The notes under the pieces: model-generated
What the model was told of the DNA's origin: nothing
Databases searched by the model: none
What the model saw: only the letters and a program-made list of their open reading frames with translations
Source of the DNA: a virus
Reading direction: 5' to 3' (one strand)
DNA: 64,000 nt
IMG/VR virus record: IMGVR_UViG_3300021364_000009
Coordinates: 32,572 to 96,571 of that record
Shown: piece after piece, positions 45,101-55,766 of the stretch
How the letters are laid out: the number at the start of each line of letters is the position of its first letter
Numbering within the stretch: position 1 is the first letter of the stretch
Translations under genes and position numbers: made by a program

Positions 45101-48100
45101 ATCGCAGAAAAGCTAAACAAAGACCTTTATTTTGGACACTCCGCACGACTCTTAGATCGTGCTGGTTTCTATGACAGCCAAGGTCAAGATTGGGATGGTA
45201 CAAATTATACGTCAAATGGTGGACTAGATGCCAGCATTAAAGGTACGGCAGGGGATCAGTATGGTGAGCGTCAGATTCTTTGGGTCTCTCCTTCAGATGT
45301 ACGTCACCCAAAGTTTTCAGAGTTTAGTCTTACAAACTATGCTTCACATACTTTAGCACTTATTTGTACGGGTAGAGGTGCAAGCAAGAGCTTAAATGGT
45401 ACACTTGATGAGATGAAAGAGCAGTCTATTCTCCAAGAGAATAGACTCATAAATGTCATTGCCTCTATCGGTGAGATAGATCAATCTTTCATGTGGTACA
45501 TCTTTAAAGATGGGCTTACCAAGTTCAACCGTATTGGCTACTACCATAGAGAAGAAACTCTTGCAGATAACACTACGGCTACAGGAAATCCCACAGTAAT
45601 GGGACAGACAGGAAACCTTGCTTTAGGTTTCCCTAGTGAAGGTATTCTTCCTTTAGGTAGGCTTCTTGGTGAATCTTTCAGAATAAAAGCACAAAACACC
45701 ACTTATGATGGTCGTTGTGATTTTGAGGTTGGTTTTGTAGATGACCCTACAGGCAGACCTGCCTACTACCCTATAAGAAGCAATCTTACACTATCTTATG
45801 ACAGCACATACCTAACATCAGGACTACCAGATAAAGCGTCAGAAAGTTCAGATTTTGCAATACAGAACAGCTGGCTCGACAATCAGAGCTTTGCTTTTGA
45901 AGGAAGCTCTTATGAAACTCCCGATTTCAGAAATTACGCTTGGGTGTCGAGAGATTATTTCTCTAAGCTGATTTATGATGGTGCTACTCCCTACAACCAA
46001 GACCCTTCTGTGGGCGGTTATGTCGAAATACATGCAACTTTCTCTGCGACTCCAAAAGAGAGAAGTTATTTTTACGGAAGTTATTTAGGTGACAATGATA
46101 ACAATCTTGGACATGAAGACTATGTTGCTAAGATTGACTCCTCTAAATTTATCACCCCTCTTATCGACAGAAGTGTTCTCCAAAAAGGAGACCTGTTCTA
46201 CATAGCAGGCTCTGACTCCCAACCTTCCCACCATAAAGCAACGATAATAAGTGTTGTAAATGAAAGTGTTTATTCAGAGAACACGAAGATTTCTTTAAGA
46301 GTTTTAATGCAAGCAGTGGGGAGTCAATTTGGAGGTTTCAGTCAGATCAAGCCTAGCTTCAGACCTTCTGTTTCTGAGATTGTCCTCGAAGATGGGAAAT
46401 TTAGACCAAACTATCTTAACTTCACATATAAATCCGCATCTCTTGTAGTTGGGAATAATGTCCTTTGGAATGAAGGGAACATTAAAAGTCTGCTGAACAC
46501 ACAGTCTGTCGCAGATTATGCCTCACCTAACAACACTGAGAGAAGTTCTTCAGCGGTAGATGGTGGGTTTGGTACATTTGGCTCTCAATCTGCCACTCTT
46601 ATATCTGGAGGTCGAGTAGGTTTATTTACAGGACTCCCTTTATCTCAGACAGGTATTTCTTTTGCCTCTATCACAGGAGGACACACTTCGGGTCAATATA
46701 TAGAAGTAGACCCTACCTACAGCAATTATGAGAAAAAAAGCTACAGAGTCTTCGAGACTTTCTTGGATCATGGTGTATTTCCTTTTGTAAGTCTTCCTTC
46801 AGGTTCAGGTTCAGACAATGTGGGTACGCTAGGTCATCTTTCTAGCGACAGCACAAAGAAATCGAATTACAAAGGTGCTGTGTTCGGAGGAACTGCGGGT
46901 CTTCGTGTTTCGGGGGACATACAACTCTATGTTAAGAATGCTCGTCCTTTTGGGACAGATAGATACACAGCGTTTATTGTACATTCAGACAATGCTCCTG
47001 CCACCACCACAGACTATTTAATCGGAAACAGTAGAGTAACTGAATCTATTAACGAATATTGGAAAGACTGGGAGCCTTCTACCACAGGCTCCATTGGCTA
47101 TTTCTCACAAAACGGAAGAAACAGTCAGCAAAGAGGTGCAGGAGCACATATGCCTGCTGGCGTAGGTCTGTTTGGCTACAACAACACTTTTGGTGGCGTC
47201 AATGGAGCTAATGCTTCTGTAAGAAGAACTGCTACAGTCTCTTTAGGACTTACAATCGCAGATTTGAAGGGTATTTCTGCAAGTTTAGGTCAAAACCTAG
47301 TTGATCAAATGGAAGACCAAGGAAAGTTAAACCCCTTTATTGGTGAAAACAATGATCGGTCTGCTTCCAAGACGGGTGAAACATTATTTGAAATAGGTCA
47401 GTCTTCAGTTTCAGACTTTAATACCATGACTCTACCTGCATTGAGAGGTAGTTATCTTTACTTGGAAAGTAAAGGTCTTGATCAGTCTGACGGCTATTAC
47501 AAGATCATAGACGTTCCTGTTATTTCTCCCATAGATGCTTCCTCTCAAGAATCTAAGTTCGGAAGTGAAAATACATTACACGGCTATATTTCTGACTATA
47601 ACTCAAAAGTCAGAAATAGTCTTTCAGCTATCGTGGCGAATGTTACTGTCAGAGTAGAATCTAACAGATACCTTTCAGAAATACCCAACGAATCAAACAA
47701 TAGTCGTATAACCCGTGTAGATCAGATCACTCCTCCACAGAATAAGATTAGAGATACTTACGACAACTTAACTAATTCTTATAAGTGGAGAATTTTACAC
47801 CACGCAGGTAACGCTGCTGGTACAAATTTTCAGCAGGTATACGTTTTTGACGTTGAGAATAGCGGAGGTTCACCAACTTCTTCTTCTTCAGACTTACAGG
47901 GTATAGAGATCAGCCCAAGAGCACTCGGCAAGCAATCTCTACCTGCTGAGTTAATTCCTCTAGCGACATCAGACAGTCCTTCTGACACCCCCACAGAGCT
48001 GACCACCCCCAATAATCTCTCACCTCTTTCTTATGACCCTAAAAACTTTACGATGCGACTCTTAGGTGTACATCGTAATATGGACATGAGAGGTAAGACA

Positions 48101-51100
48101 AGCTCAGTCGCATTTGTTTGTCTTGAAGATGAGGCTTCATACGACTTCTTCCAAGGTGATGCAGGAGGAGAAGAAATAAGGACTCAAACTCCTATCTCTG
48201 ATCTCGTTGAAGTAGTTGGAAACACACCTGCACGTCTTGTAGTTTATTCTTCAGAAAGATCAGACAGGCTTGACGAGTCTTACGCAATTACCACCAAAAG
48301 AAGATTTGAAAGTGGAGAGTCTGGTTTTGTTTCTCTAGGATACCCTGAGAGAATGGGTCTTGGCATTGTCCTTGATGGTGGATTGGGTGTCGTGAGTGGA
48401 AATGCAGTAAGAGTCCACCCACAAAAAGGAAGCACAGACTCACTAGGTGCTCTTTTACTTTATTCTTTCCCTTATGCAGACCCTAGAGATGATGTCAGAG
48501 ATGGGGACGCTGTTTCACTCCCCTCAAGATTTAATCGAACTGAATTCTATGGGGACGTGGTTGTCGCAGGATATAACTCAGATATAGTTATTGAAGACTC
48601 TCGTTCCGCTGAAGGTTCCTTTGCTAGAATAAATGAGAACGAAGCGTCTGCTTCTACTGTAAGAAACCAACAGTCTTTGACGATTAGTTATGCAAGCCTC
48701 TCTAATCAGATGAGAGTCACCCACCAAAATAAAAATGACTTCCTTACTGATGGGAGTTTCTCAGAGTATATAGATTTCTTCTTAGACTCAGAAATCGGAA
48801 ACTATTTCAGGAAATTAGATTTAGGAAATGGTAATTTTTATAATTACATAGAGTCTAACTTGTTTAGAAATATTCCAGCCCCTCCTCTTCCAAACGACAC
48901 TTTATTTCCTTGGACTAACGTGGGGGTTAGAGTTAAGAGTAGTGGCGGATTGGTTTACGAGAGAGCTTTCAGACCTCAAGACGCTACAGGTTCTGACGTT
49001 GTTGTTTCTCACAGTAAAGGAGCAAAGTCTGACCGTGGTATTAAGGGGCTAGAAATACCTGCATTTGGAGAGTGCTTGCTTCTTCCAAAAGGACCGCCAA
49101 CTCTAGGTGGTAGAGTCCTCGAAAACAGCGAGGGAGCTAAAATAAGAATAGGGAATACACCTACCGACTTACCGCTATACGAGTTCTATAATGGTCCGAC
49201 TAGGTTAAACTATGGGGGTACTCACGCTATTTCTATAGGAAATGTACTTCAAGAACATGGAGTTTATGGAAGACCTGGATTCCCCACCACAGAAAATGAG
49301 AAACAGCTTCTTTTTGCCCCTAAAGGAAATAATTCTCAGAGTGACCCAATCGAATACGATCCAGGAATCTTATCTCAAGCATACCACCATTCAAGATCAA
49401 ATGGTTCTGATGAGTGGGGTGGTCGTAAAGAAATCTTAACTCCAAAGAGCAATAAGCTTTATGGTTATCTTGCTCTCTTGAAATTCTCAGGTGGATCTTT
49501 TAACTTTACGAATGCTCCAAGTGGCAGACCTTATTATTTCGATCAGTATTTCTCTTTGTTTTATGTTTATCGAGGCAAAGTCGTATATATTGAGTTAGAT
49601 TTGATTGAGGATGCTTTTCAACCTCTTCCGATAGAGCGTAGAACAGGAGATAAACCTGAGTATCAATATGTAAATACAGGGAATAACACGCAGTCTTCTG
49701 TAATTGGGAGAGATGTGTATGGTTCGCATACAAGTGATGTTTCAAGAACAATAGAGCCAAACTTCTCTTTCTATGTTCCGGATGGTATCCAACACGTTTT
49801 TGTGGAAGTGAAAGGTCGAAATGACAATCCTCTTTCAGCTAATCAGAATACAGGGTGGAATATCTATTCCGCACACGGTCTATTACTTAGTACGAAGAGT
49901 AGTGTAACTCTTACATTACCCCCTGAAAATACATCTAATGCTCTAGTGTCGGGGGCTAATGCTCTCGACTATTGGGAATATATAAGCCCTCATAACCATA
50001 ACCTCGGCTCTCTCGCCACTTCTGTAGAACATAAATTCTTAGACTACTCTGGTCGTGCGTGGTTCTACGCCCCTAATGGTTCAATCTCCAATTTTGAAGA
50101 GATTTTACATTCGATTAATTGGACTGCGAACAATTTTGCCCCTGTATTATCTGGCAAAGCTGCTCTTAAATATTCGTATGTAAGAATATTAGGGAGCTAT
50201 ACACAACTGAACGATCTCTGTTATGGTACTAATACAGGTATTACTCCTTTTGCAGATAATAATGAGGTTTTCGACCGTGTGTTTGAAGTGCCTGATTCAG
50301 ATGTTAATAGTGAAGTGTATGAAGAAGGTTCAGAAAGAGTTAATTCAAACCTACAAGTGCGTCTTCTTGACGGCATGGTTTTAGAAGATGTGACGACAGG
50401 GACTTTTTACACAGTAGGAGAAATAGGAAGATACAGAGGTTGGCACTCTCATATGAAGCCAACTTCTCAAGTGGGTGACTATGTTCACTACGAGCATGGT
50501 ATGCACCTTCTTGATCAAACTCAACATACGCCTGAGATGGAAGAAATATACGGAAGCCCTTTAATTCGTAATGCTAATTTTGGGTCTATTATTTCTAGTA
50601 ACGGACATTCTTCTCCTGAGATTCTTACTGATCTTTCAAGTCACTTCAACTATGAGCGATCTATGTATGGGTATTTAAATGAAGACTCTTATCCTACTAC
50701 TCAAAGGAAGAATGGTTTTGGAGACATTGTAGACAATGGTTATGTTCGTAGACCTTTGTTAGGTCATAAGTTCAGAGTTGTACCTAATGTCGAGTTTGTT
50801 CCTGTTCTTGGTTATCGCTCGGTAAGAGGTGGTCTTTGTGTGCCATATGACCCAAGCACTAGTTACCAAGGATACATTAAGAATGCGGATGCAGTTCTTT
50901 TTGATGCGAACTATTCTTTCTTAAAAACAGATATAGGGAAGAAAATCTATATTTGTGGGACATATGAGTACGGCTATGTGGGTTGGTGGGTTGTCACAGA
51001 TGTGATCTCAAATTATGTTATCAATCCTACAATGACAGGTAGTTCTGAAACCTTTGAGGTTGCAGTTGTTAGAAAGATTAAGAGGTCTGGTGAATACCTA

Positions 51101-54100
51101 AGTAATCCTGATGTAGAGGATGATAAGATTTTACCTATGCGACCACAATCTCCAATCTTAGAGATGACTGTGGACGCTAACTCAAATGGAAAAAACATCC
51201 TTAGCGGAAATAACCAATACAATATAGACTCTCATCTTGGAGACTCCTTCATAACGGATTCATCTTATAACTCCCATGCAAGGAGCATCTATTTTGGAGA
51301 GTACTCAGGAGTCAGATATGACTCTGAACATCACACCAATATTTGGATGGCTCTCCAATACTTAGATGATGACAAAAATCTAAAATGGATGGGCTGGTGT
51401 CTTGACTCTAGTTCTTTGAGTTTATTTAATGACCTGAGTAAAGGCTTAGGTGTTTTTGGACTTGTAACGGCTTTAAGAGCCAACCCTGTCTACAATGGTA
51501 GAGTATTAGGTAAGTATTTCCACGACATAGGATTAAGTGCTTGGGCAGATAACTATGATGTTCAGTTCTTAAAGTGGGAGCCGAAAACTTCCTATTACGA
51601 CGGTTACTCTAAGTACACCATTCCGACGAATATCACCACCGCAGAAACAGGCTCTAGGGTTAATTGTGGTGTTTCTTGTACCATTGATACAAGTGTTTTG
51701 ACGAAAGACCAAATTGAGACTGTTCTTGGTCGAGGTACATTCTTAAATGTAGACCTTCTTTTCAATAATCAAGGTTATTTCGGAGATGATTTCTCAAGTG
51801 TGAATTTCCCCGACTTAGAAACCATAGATACTTTTGGTGCTCAGTTTGAGCAGAACTTTATTTTATATAAAGGGCTATATTACCGTAGAGGCGTCAACAC
51901 TAATGTGTGTGTTTCTCATTTAGACAAGAACAGTTATTTCCCTAACGTACTCACAGCACCGACTTCAAAGTACGTTGTGAGAAATAGTACGTCAGCAGAC
52001 TTTGCTACGGACATATATACTCTTAATGATGGGTCGAGGTCTTCAGACTCAGCTACTGGAGGTATAAGGTGGGTCTTCTCAAGTCCTCTCTTAGAAGAAA
52101 ATGTAGGTTCATATCTGCATCTTACAAAGCAAAGACCGTATCGCTTTGGAACCCCAACCTTCTCTCAGAAAAATGCGTTAAATTCTCACCGAAATCGTCA
52201 AACAGGTGCAACTGAGAGTACGCTTGTAAATCCTTTTGGTTGGACTTCAGGTTATCAGAACGAAGCAGACATTCTTAACGGAGAACAGCTTGATCTCTCT
52301 ACAGACATCTTCAGAATAAACAGATGTCCGACTACAGGAGATATACTCGTTGGGGGGGACTGTGAGTCCTATGCGGTGGAAGATATTCTTTGCAGAAGCC
52401 GAAAAGGGTTTACTAAGAAAGGGCTAGAAATATCTTATTCTCCCCTTTCTGTAGGAGGAAATTGGCCAGACTCAGTGACACAAAACCTGCCAGATACGGG
52501 TTCTTTGAACTATCCAATCATGTACGCTCTACAGCCTATTGCGAGAGAAAGAATTGTTACGATCAATCCGAGCAGTGCTAACTCTTCAATAGTCTTAGCG
52601 AGAGGTCAGCATGGTACTGCACCTATGGTAATCCCTGCGAACCCCTTAGCGATTGAGACAGATGGTGCTCTTTCTCTTACAGGTGTAGGTAGTTTCTCAA
52701 ACCCAAGCGGGGACTTCTCACTTAGTAATCATGACGGGGAATATTATGTATCAGACCCTTCAACTACGGGCATTTCTGTTTCTTTGTCAACTAATGGATT
52801 GAACGTAGACGAGTACGGTAAAGACTATCATTGGGGTGAGAAGATTCTTATGGATGTTTCTCGACCTTGGTTGTTGCTTGGTAGAGAAAACGCCATGCAA
52901 ACGCATGACCAATACTTTATTTCTCCTACAGTAGCGGAATCCACAGAAGGAAACCCACAAGACTTGCCTGTAAATGTTTTTGGTGAGTATAACAACAGTG
53001 CAGACCTTTACAAAATAGAACAAGGGAACGCTGAGGATGGGTCACAAGAGCTTTATACGATAAATAGCTATTTCCCTTCGAGTGCAATATATACTTGGTG
53101 TCCGGCTGGAGAGTGGTGGCAGATTCAGACGCCTCTTTATTCTTATGCTCAGTCTGATATTGACGGCTACGCCAAGAGGAAAACCCCTATTTCTCCAACC
53201 ACACCCCCACCTACTTTAAGAATTGATCTAACAGAAGCATTTACACAGTCTGTTTCAGCAGGTAGTGGTTTGAACACCCCTTACGCAGGGAAGGCTCCAA
53301 GAGGATCAAGGCTTAATAGAATTTGGGTGAATTTTGGGTTGGATGGTGACGCATCTCCTTTACCAGGATCACCATTTAACAAAGACCATGAAGAGTATAT
53401 AGAGAATACAGGAGGGACTAACTTAAATGACACAGTATTAGGAAATACTGAGGTCAAAAAAACCATTAAAACATTAAGTGATGGCGTTGGTGAATTGTCT
53501 GAATCTATGTTTAGGTCTCTTAACAAAAAAGCAACAAACCGATCTATTACTTTTAATCTTGTAGTCGAATTACCCGGTTCAGTTGCATCTTCTCAGGAAG
53601 ATTTTGAATTTGGATATACCTCACAATTAGATGTCGGGGTGAGATATAACCAAGACTGGAAAGATTTCATCGGAGAAGACTATGAGTTTAGTAGTATAGG
53701 TGGCTCTAACGGAAGTACATTTGGAGGCAGACTACCCACAGGGGCATACAGCCATTCAAACAATTCTGAAGATAAGAGGGTAAAGCATGATGATTACTCA
53801 AACCATATCCCAACAAATCAGTCTCAGTACTTCGGAGGTACAATCGTAGTTCCTCTCTATATAAATAGAGAAGCGGGGGACATGATGCCCAATATTATGG
53901 AGAGGTTTGTAAACGTAGGTCCTGCTCGATTTAAGGATGTAAACTCTTCCTCCCCTATTCCTTTCTCACTCAATCAGAATAAGCACCTCTACCATTCAGA
54001 CTGGTCTATAGGAGATTGGTACAGAGGACTCGGCACAACACCAATGGATACGAACGCATATCTTTACGATAAGAATGTGCATTATACGCAATTTTCTGAT

Positions 54101-55036
54101 AGTGAATTTTTGTATCCTTTTGGAGGTCAAGGTACGAGACTAGAGATGGAGATTAATTCTATAACTCCTGTGGTTTGGGGTTCTCAGAATTTCTATTCAA
54201 GCTCTAATGAAGATTTCTACACCCCTCGCACCCAGGGCGACATACTCGAATCGAATACTAAAACCAATAAGGGTATCACCAATTCCTCTTACATGACTTT
54301 CTCAGATATACGTTCAGCAGGTGTCCTAGCTTCTTCAATGCCTAGAAGCTCTAGGATGGGGGGTGGAGTAACCTCTTCCTTCACCTCGGGACTGATTCCA
54401 GACACTCGATTGTTTGATCCTTTTGCATCTTTTGTCCCCTCACCACTTGCAATACATGCACCGGCTACCACAGGTATTACGATTGCACATGGTGGTGCAT
54501 CGTCTTTAAATTCATCCTCTAACAGAATTGATAACTACTCCACTAACGGAGTAGATGGCATAACACCTGCGAACACAAAAACAAGCTCTTCTCACAACTC
54601 ATTTACAGTGGCTTTGACTCCTGTGGGAGATAGCTTCAAAGCTCCAACAGGATATATAAATATGCCATCTATTACAGGTGGGGAGAACAGATTCGCAGGT
54701 TATTTTTACAAAGATTTCGCCAATGTAGATCATTGGGATTTCGGAAGGTATGGGAGAACCTTAGAGACAAATACAGGTACAGAACCTAAAGACCGAAGAT
54801 TTAAGGTAGGTAATTGGCTAGATAATATTTTGAGAGCGTATGGAATTCCAGCCCAAAGTGGTTCAATGCTACCGCCAGGTGCGAGAGTATTCTTAGAAGC
54901 AACTGTGCCTTGGTCACATAAAAACACAGATACCAACAATGGAACTTGGATTTCTTCAGTAAAATGTTCATTTGAAGTAGAAACCGCAGATGGTACTGCG
55001 TGGACTCAAGACGTGAACACTATGGGAGAAGATTAA
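42146..55036 (+). CDS. Giant tail/fibre virion protein (4296 residues)
   Basis: This single uninterrupted reading frame of 12.9 kb is rich in Ser, Asn, Asp, Gly, Tyr and Thr, poor in Cys, and without a signal peptide or transmembrane segment. The N-terminal ~80 residues (LDRLKKASLNTQ; SHYSRNRT-like basic polar stretch) may be an attachment region. The rest is predicted beta-rich, interrupted by short helices such as NIWMALQYLDDDKNLKWMGW. No catalytic motif or long repeat was found by eye. By position it belongs to the tail or fibre apparatus. Its weak ribosome-binding site (GCGAGG) and the DNA signals at 42088-42116 are the only visible control. The next gene overlaps its stop by TAATG. Confidence 0.7.
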   Translation: MASDLDRLKKASLNTQATNNTESEHYSRNRTVRSEEIKSGLSRFEGSWASDFSFGVSNKKDTHPLPSIKTGLGLQGYGDIDFIPYVENTNRIGLEGEATLGSPISFEVIGPTLKSPLVDWTWQIARYSDGEYLILWDAGSGTIPSLYGINDNSNLAYPYSNISDDEGLYVILRSFGRDLDYLDGDRERTPYHIFKVAENGVLDYSVKISSDTPISDVLDYSTDNTIAGVTFVRKVASRMFCVPSSNRQTFFVMPPEKSLSLDIEPPFEAWLDGSFDGLGKSGSVETYGNRSNLPVLSPLQYEGVEIFNGIILNVSTPAVSTFKIYVDDEFSKGSNILDGKTGLETQQLLGTLFKVGYVIRVVSIEEEASNRYLGYFEITDIQLSGGSASGRSPLELTLKGVTTQNHISGNISWDIASADSQYDIKFTVHESVSDLLSKSNPQPHEIDSTRIKSLISPLHSDRSSNVRPTMMRANDCTWGEGEISNLLDLGFKAVIYNPKLQGSNLVADFNSPVDSNLYEIDYEGATIYFHEEVVQEDKYLNHAQNPTGSPVLFISCVPLSQNASFGNRFTAKEEGIVKGAFKTPTIKNILSGDTATFGKTLSEIPDFPSSVYLPGISLGEIPSTGAIEFRKDLSQFGTENVEYVTATYNLVTSHLEGVVLKISSTTQIGDSMGTYGLSNPLHIEFVRNPSVSFRESIYAGLSLRTEEVTFAHGLISLDERGNQTLEVSGLSTEESSILYDSSENKWEISGDYNVNLSVTRGDLVASNVVEFDNSDLTIAPYSQSLKISSSTSFNEPGCSFTFTTEDGFGNHEDLRGYYLNTEAVTIITKETLSIPPNNRIVFGLDYIPDCHNPFASEWYKSELHVEVVGSEEVGDFLKSALPSEKQPAISYDASDVNDGHVSITGRNACIYPAYALVETAQIYEISAEIHAQLGGTYTLPASRYLLSLESTEPGLEDRWVSLVVNNEAISFDTDDYVDVVSMLEYIAEKLNKDLYFGHSARLLDRAGFYDSQGQDWDGTNYTSNGGLDASIKGTAGDQYGERQILWVSPSDVRHPKFSEFSLTNYASHTLALICTGRGASKSLNGTLDEMKEQSILQENRLINVIASIGEIDQSFMWYIFKDGLTKFNRIGYYHREETLADNTTATGNPTVMGQTGNLALGFPSEGILPLGRLLGESFRIKAQNTTYDGRCDFEVGFVDDPTGRPAYYPIRSNLTLSYDSTYLTSGLPDKASESSDFAIQNSWLDNQSFAFEGSSYETPDFRNYAWVSRDYFSKLIYDGATPYNQDPSVGGYVEIHATFSATPKERSYFYGSYLGDNDNNLGHEDYVAKIDSSKFITPLIDRSVLQKGDLFYIAGSDSQPSHHKATIISVVNESVYSENTKISLRVLMQAVGSQFGGFSQIKPSFRPSVSEIVLEDGKFRPNYLNFTYKSASLVVGNNVLWNEGNIKSLLNTQSVADYASPNNTERSSSAVDGGFGTFGSQSATLISGGRVGLFTGLPLSQTGISFASITGGHTSGQYIEVDPTYSNYEKKSYRVFETFLDHGVFPFVSLPSGSGSDNVGTLGHLSSDSTKKSNYKGAVFGGTAGLRVSGDIQLYVKNARPFGTDRYTAFIVHSDNAPATTTDYLIGNSRVTESINEYWKDWEPSTTGSIGYFSQNGRNSQQRGAGAHMPAGVGLFGYNNTFGGVNGANASVRRTATVSLGLTIADLKGISASLGQNLVDQMEDQGKLNPFIGENNDRSASKTGETLFEIGQSSVSDFNTMTLPALRGSYLYLESKGLDQSDGYYKIIDVPVISPIDASSQESKFGSENTLHGYISDYNSKVRNSLSAIVANVTVRVESNRYLSEIPNESNNSRITRVDQITPPQNKIRDTYDNLTNSYKWRILHHAGNAAGTNFQQVYVFDVENSGGSPTSSSSDLQGIEISPRALGKQSLPAELIPLATSDSPSDTPTELTTPNNLSPLSYDPKNFTMRLLGVHRNMDMRGKTSSVAFVCLEDEASYDFFQGDAGGEEIRTQTPISDLVEVVGNTPARLVVYSSERSDRLDESYAITTKRRFESGESGFVSLGYPERMGLGIVLDGGLGVVSGNAVRVHPQKGSTDSLGALLLYSFPYADPRDDVRDGDAVSLPSRFNRTEFYGDVVVAGYNSDIVIEDSRSAEGSFARINENEASASTVRNQQSLTISYASLSNQMRVTHQNKNDFLTDGSFSEYIDFFLDSEIGNYFRKLDLGNGNFYNYIESNLFRNIPAPPLPNDTLFPWTNVGVRVKSSGGLVYERAFRPQDATGSDVVVSHSKGAKSDRGIKGLEIPAFGECLLLPKGPPTLGGRVLENSEGAKIRIGNTPTDLPLYEFYNGPTRLNYGGTHAISIGNVLQEHGVYGRPGFPTTENEKQLLFAPKGNNSQSDPIEYDPGILSQAYHHSRSNGSDEWGGRKEILTPKSNKLYGYLALLKFSGGSFNFTNAPSGRPYYFDQYFSLFYVYRGKVVYIELDLIEDAFQPLPIERRTGDKPEYQYVNTGNNTQSSVIGRDVYGSHTSDVSRTIEPNFSFYVPDGIQHVFVEVKGRNDNPLSANQNTGWNIYSAHGLLLSTKSSVTLTLPPENTSNALVSGANALDYWEYISPHNHNLGSLATSVEHKFLDYSGRAWFYAPNGSISNFEEILHSINWTANNFAPVLSGKAALKYSYVRILGSYTQLNDLCYGTNTGITPFADNNEVFDRVFEVPDSDVNSEVYEEGSERVNSNLQVRLLDGMVLEDVTTGTFYTVGEIGRYRGWHSHMKPTSQVGDYVHYEHGMHLLDQTQHTPEMEEIYGSPLIRNANFGSIISSNGHSSPEILTDLSSHFNYERSMYGYLNEDSYPTTQRKNGFGDIVDNGYVRRPLLGHKFRVVPNVEFVPVLGYRSVRGGLCVPYDPSTSYQGYIKNADAVLFDANYSFLKTDIGKKIYICGTYEYGYVGWWVVTDVISNYVINPTMTGSSETFEVAVVRKIKRSGEYLSNPDVEDDKILPMRPQSPILEMTVDANSNGKNILSGNNQYNIDSHLGDSFITDSSYNSHARSIYFGEYSGVRYDSEHHTNIWMALQYLDDDKNLKWMGWCLDSSSLSLFNDLSKGLGVFGLVTALRANPVYNGRVLGKYFHDIGLSAWADNYDVQFLKWEPKTSYYDGYSKYTIPTNITTAETGSRVNCGVSCTIDTSVLTKDQIETVLGRGTFLNVDLLFNNQGYFGDDFSSVNFPDLETIDTFGAQFEQNFILYKGLYYRRGVNTNVCVSHLDKNSYFPNVLTAPTSKYVVRNSTSADFATDIYTLNDGSRSSDSATGGIRWVFSSPLLEENVGSYLHLTKQRPYRFGTPTFSQKNALNSHRNRQTGATESTLVNPFGWTSGYQNEADILNGEQLDLSTDIFRINRCPTTGDILVGGDCESYAVEDILCRSRKGFTKKGLEISYSPLSVGGNWPDSVTQNLPDTGSLNYPIMYALQPIARERIVTINPSSANSSIVLARGQHGTAPMVIPANPLAIETDGALSLTGVGSFSNPSGDFSLSNHDGEYYVSDPSTTGISVSLSTNGLNVDEYGKDYHWGEKILMDVSRPWLLLGRENAMQTHDQYFISPTVAESTEGNPQDLPVNVFGEYNNSADLYKIEQGNAEDGSQELYTINSYFPSSAIYTWCPAGEWWQIQTPLYSYAQSDIDGYAKRKTPISPTTPPPTLRIDLTEAFTQSVSAGSGLNTPYAGKAPRGSRLNRIWVNFGLDGDASPLPGSPFNKDHEEYIENTGGTNLNDTVLGNTEVKKTIKTLSDGVGELSESMFRSLNKKATNRSITFNLVVELPGSVASSQEDFEFGYTSQLDVGVRYNQDWKDFIGEDYEFSSIGGSNGSTFGGRLPTGAYSHSNNSEDKRVKHDDYSNHIPTNQSQYFGGTIVVPLYINREAGDMMPNIMERFVNVGPARFKDVNSSSPIPFSLNQNKHLYHSDWSIGDWYRGLGTTPMDTNAYLYDKNVHYTQFSDSEFLYPFGGQGTRLEMEINSITPVVWGSQNFYSSSNEDFYTPRTQGDILESNTKTNKGITNSSYMTFSDIRSAGVLASSMPRSSRMGGGVTSSFTSGLIPDTRLFDPFASFVPSPLAIHAPATTGITIAHGGASSLNSSSNRIDNYSTNGVDGITPANTKTSSSHNSFTVALTPVGDSFKAPTGYINMPSITGGENRFAGYFYKDFANVDHWDFGRYGRTLETNTGTEPKDRRFKVGNWLDNILRAYGIPAQSGSMLPPGARVFLEATVPWSHKNTDTNNGTWISSVKCSFEVETADGTAWTQDVNTMGED

Positions 55037-55752
55037 TGATTATTTTTACTAGGTCTGACAATAAACCTGTTCAGACTACTCGACACTTAAACGAAAACAT
55101 TGAGATGAATGGGAAATACGTTGTGGATTTTCCCGACTGTATCAGAGTAGATAGGCTTGATGGGACGCCATTGGAAATAGTGTCGAGAGAGGTGGAGCCT
55201 CAGTTTTTAAAGCAGTATCCTTCCTACGACCACGTTATCTATAACCCTATCATTCACAACTATGCCTTTTTAGACAGTTCTCAGAATTTCCCATTCTCCA
55301 CAGGGCAGACAGCTTCAAGATATAAGATAGGGGAGACACCTAACTCTTTTGCAGTGTTACCCGTGAATACGAGCACCTCTTGGAAAGGTGTTGCAGTAAC
55401 TCAGAGTATAAACATTTCTGCACAGACCGACGACGGATTGGGAAGAGAAACCTTTCTTCTTTATTGGAGAGCGGTAAGAAAAATAGTAACACACGATCAG
55501 TCACCGCTTTCTCCCGAACCTTCTGTGAGTTTTCTTGGCAAAGAAAACAACCCTTCTCGAATGAAATATGTCGAAGCAGAAGAAGATTCTCAATACTCAG
55601 TTTATATTTCTAACAATGACGGCAACACATACGAATTAGCAAAGAGGCTTACTCCCGTAAGTTTTGAAGAAAGAGCAGAAAATATAAGAATCGCTTTTGT
55701 GAATCACTCTTCTGAAGACATCTTCTTTCTCTCGTATGCCCTTATGTTTTAA
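55036..55752 (+). CDS. Hypothetical virion-associated protein
   Basis: The 238-residue protein starts at ATG 55036, overlapping the giant gene's stop (TAATG), with GGGAGAAG 4 bases upstream. It is beta-rich (GKYVVDFPDCIRVDRLDG, RETFLLYWRAVRKI, QYSVYISNNDGNTYEL). Coupling to the giant gene suggests an assembly partner, such as a fibre cap, chaperone or small adaptor. No family was recognised. The DSELN-domain protein follows after 14 bases, with AAGGAG upstream. Confidence 0.55.
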   Translation: MIIFTRSDNKPVQTTRHLNENIEMNGKYVVDFPDCIRVDRLDGTPLEIVSREVEPQFLKQYPSYDHVIYNPIIHNYAFLDSSQNFPFSTGQTASRYKIGETPNSFAVLPVNTSTSWKGVAVTQSINISAQTDDGLGRETFLLYWRAVRKIVTHDQSPLSPEPSVSFLGKENNPSRMKYVEAEEDSQYSVYISNNDGNTYELAKRLTPVSFEERAENIRIAFVNHSSEDIFFLSYALMF

Positions 55753-55766
55753 GGAGAATATGTAAA

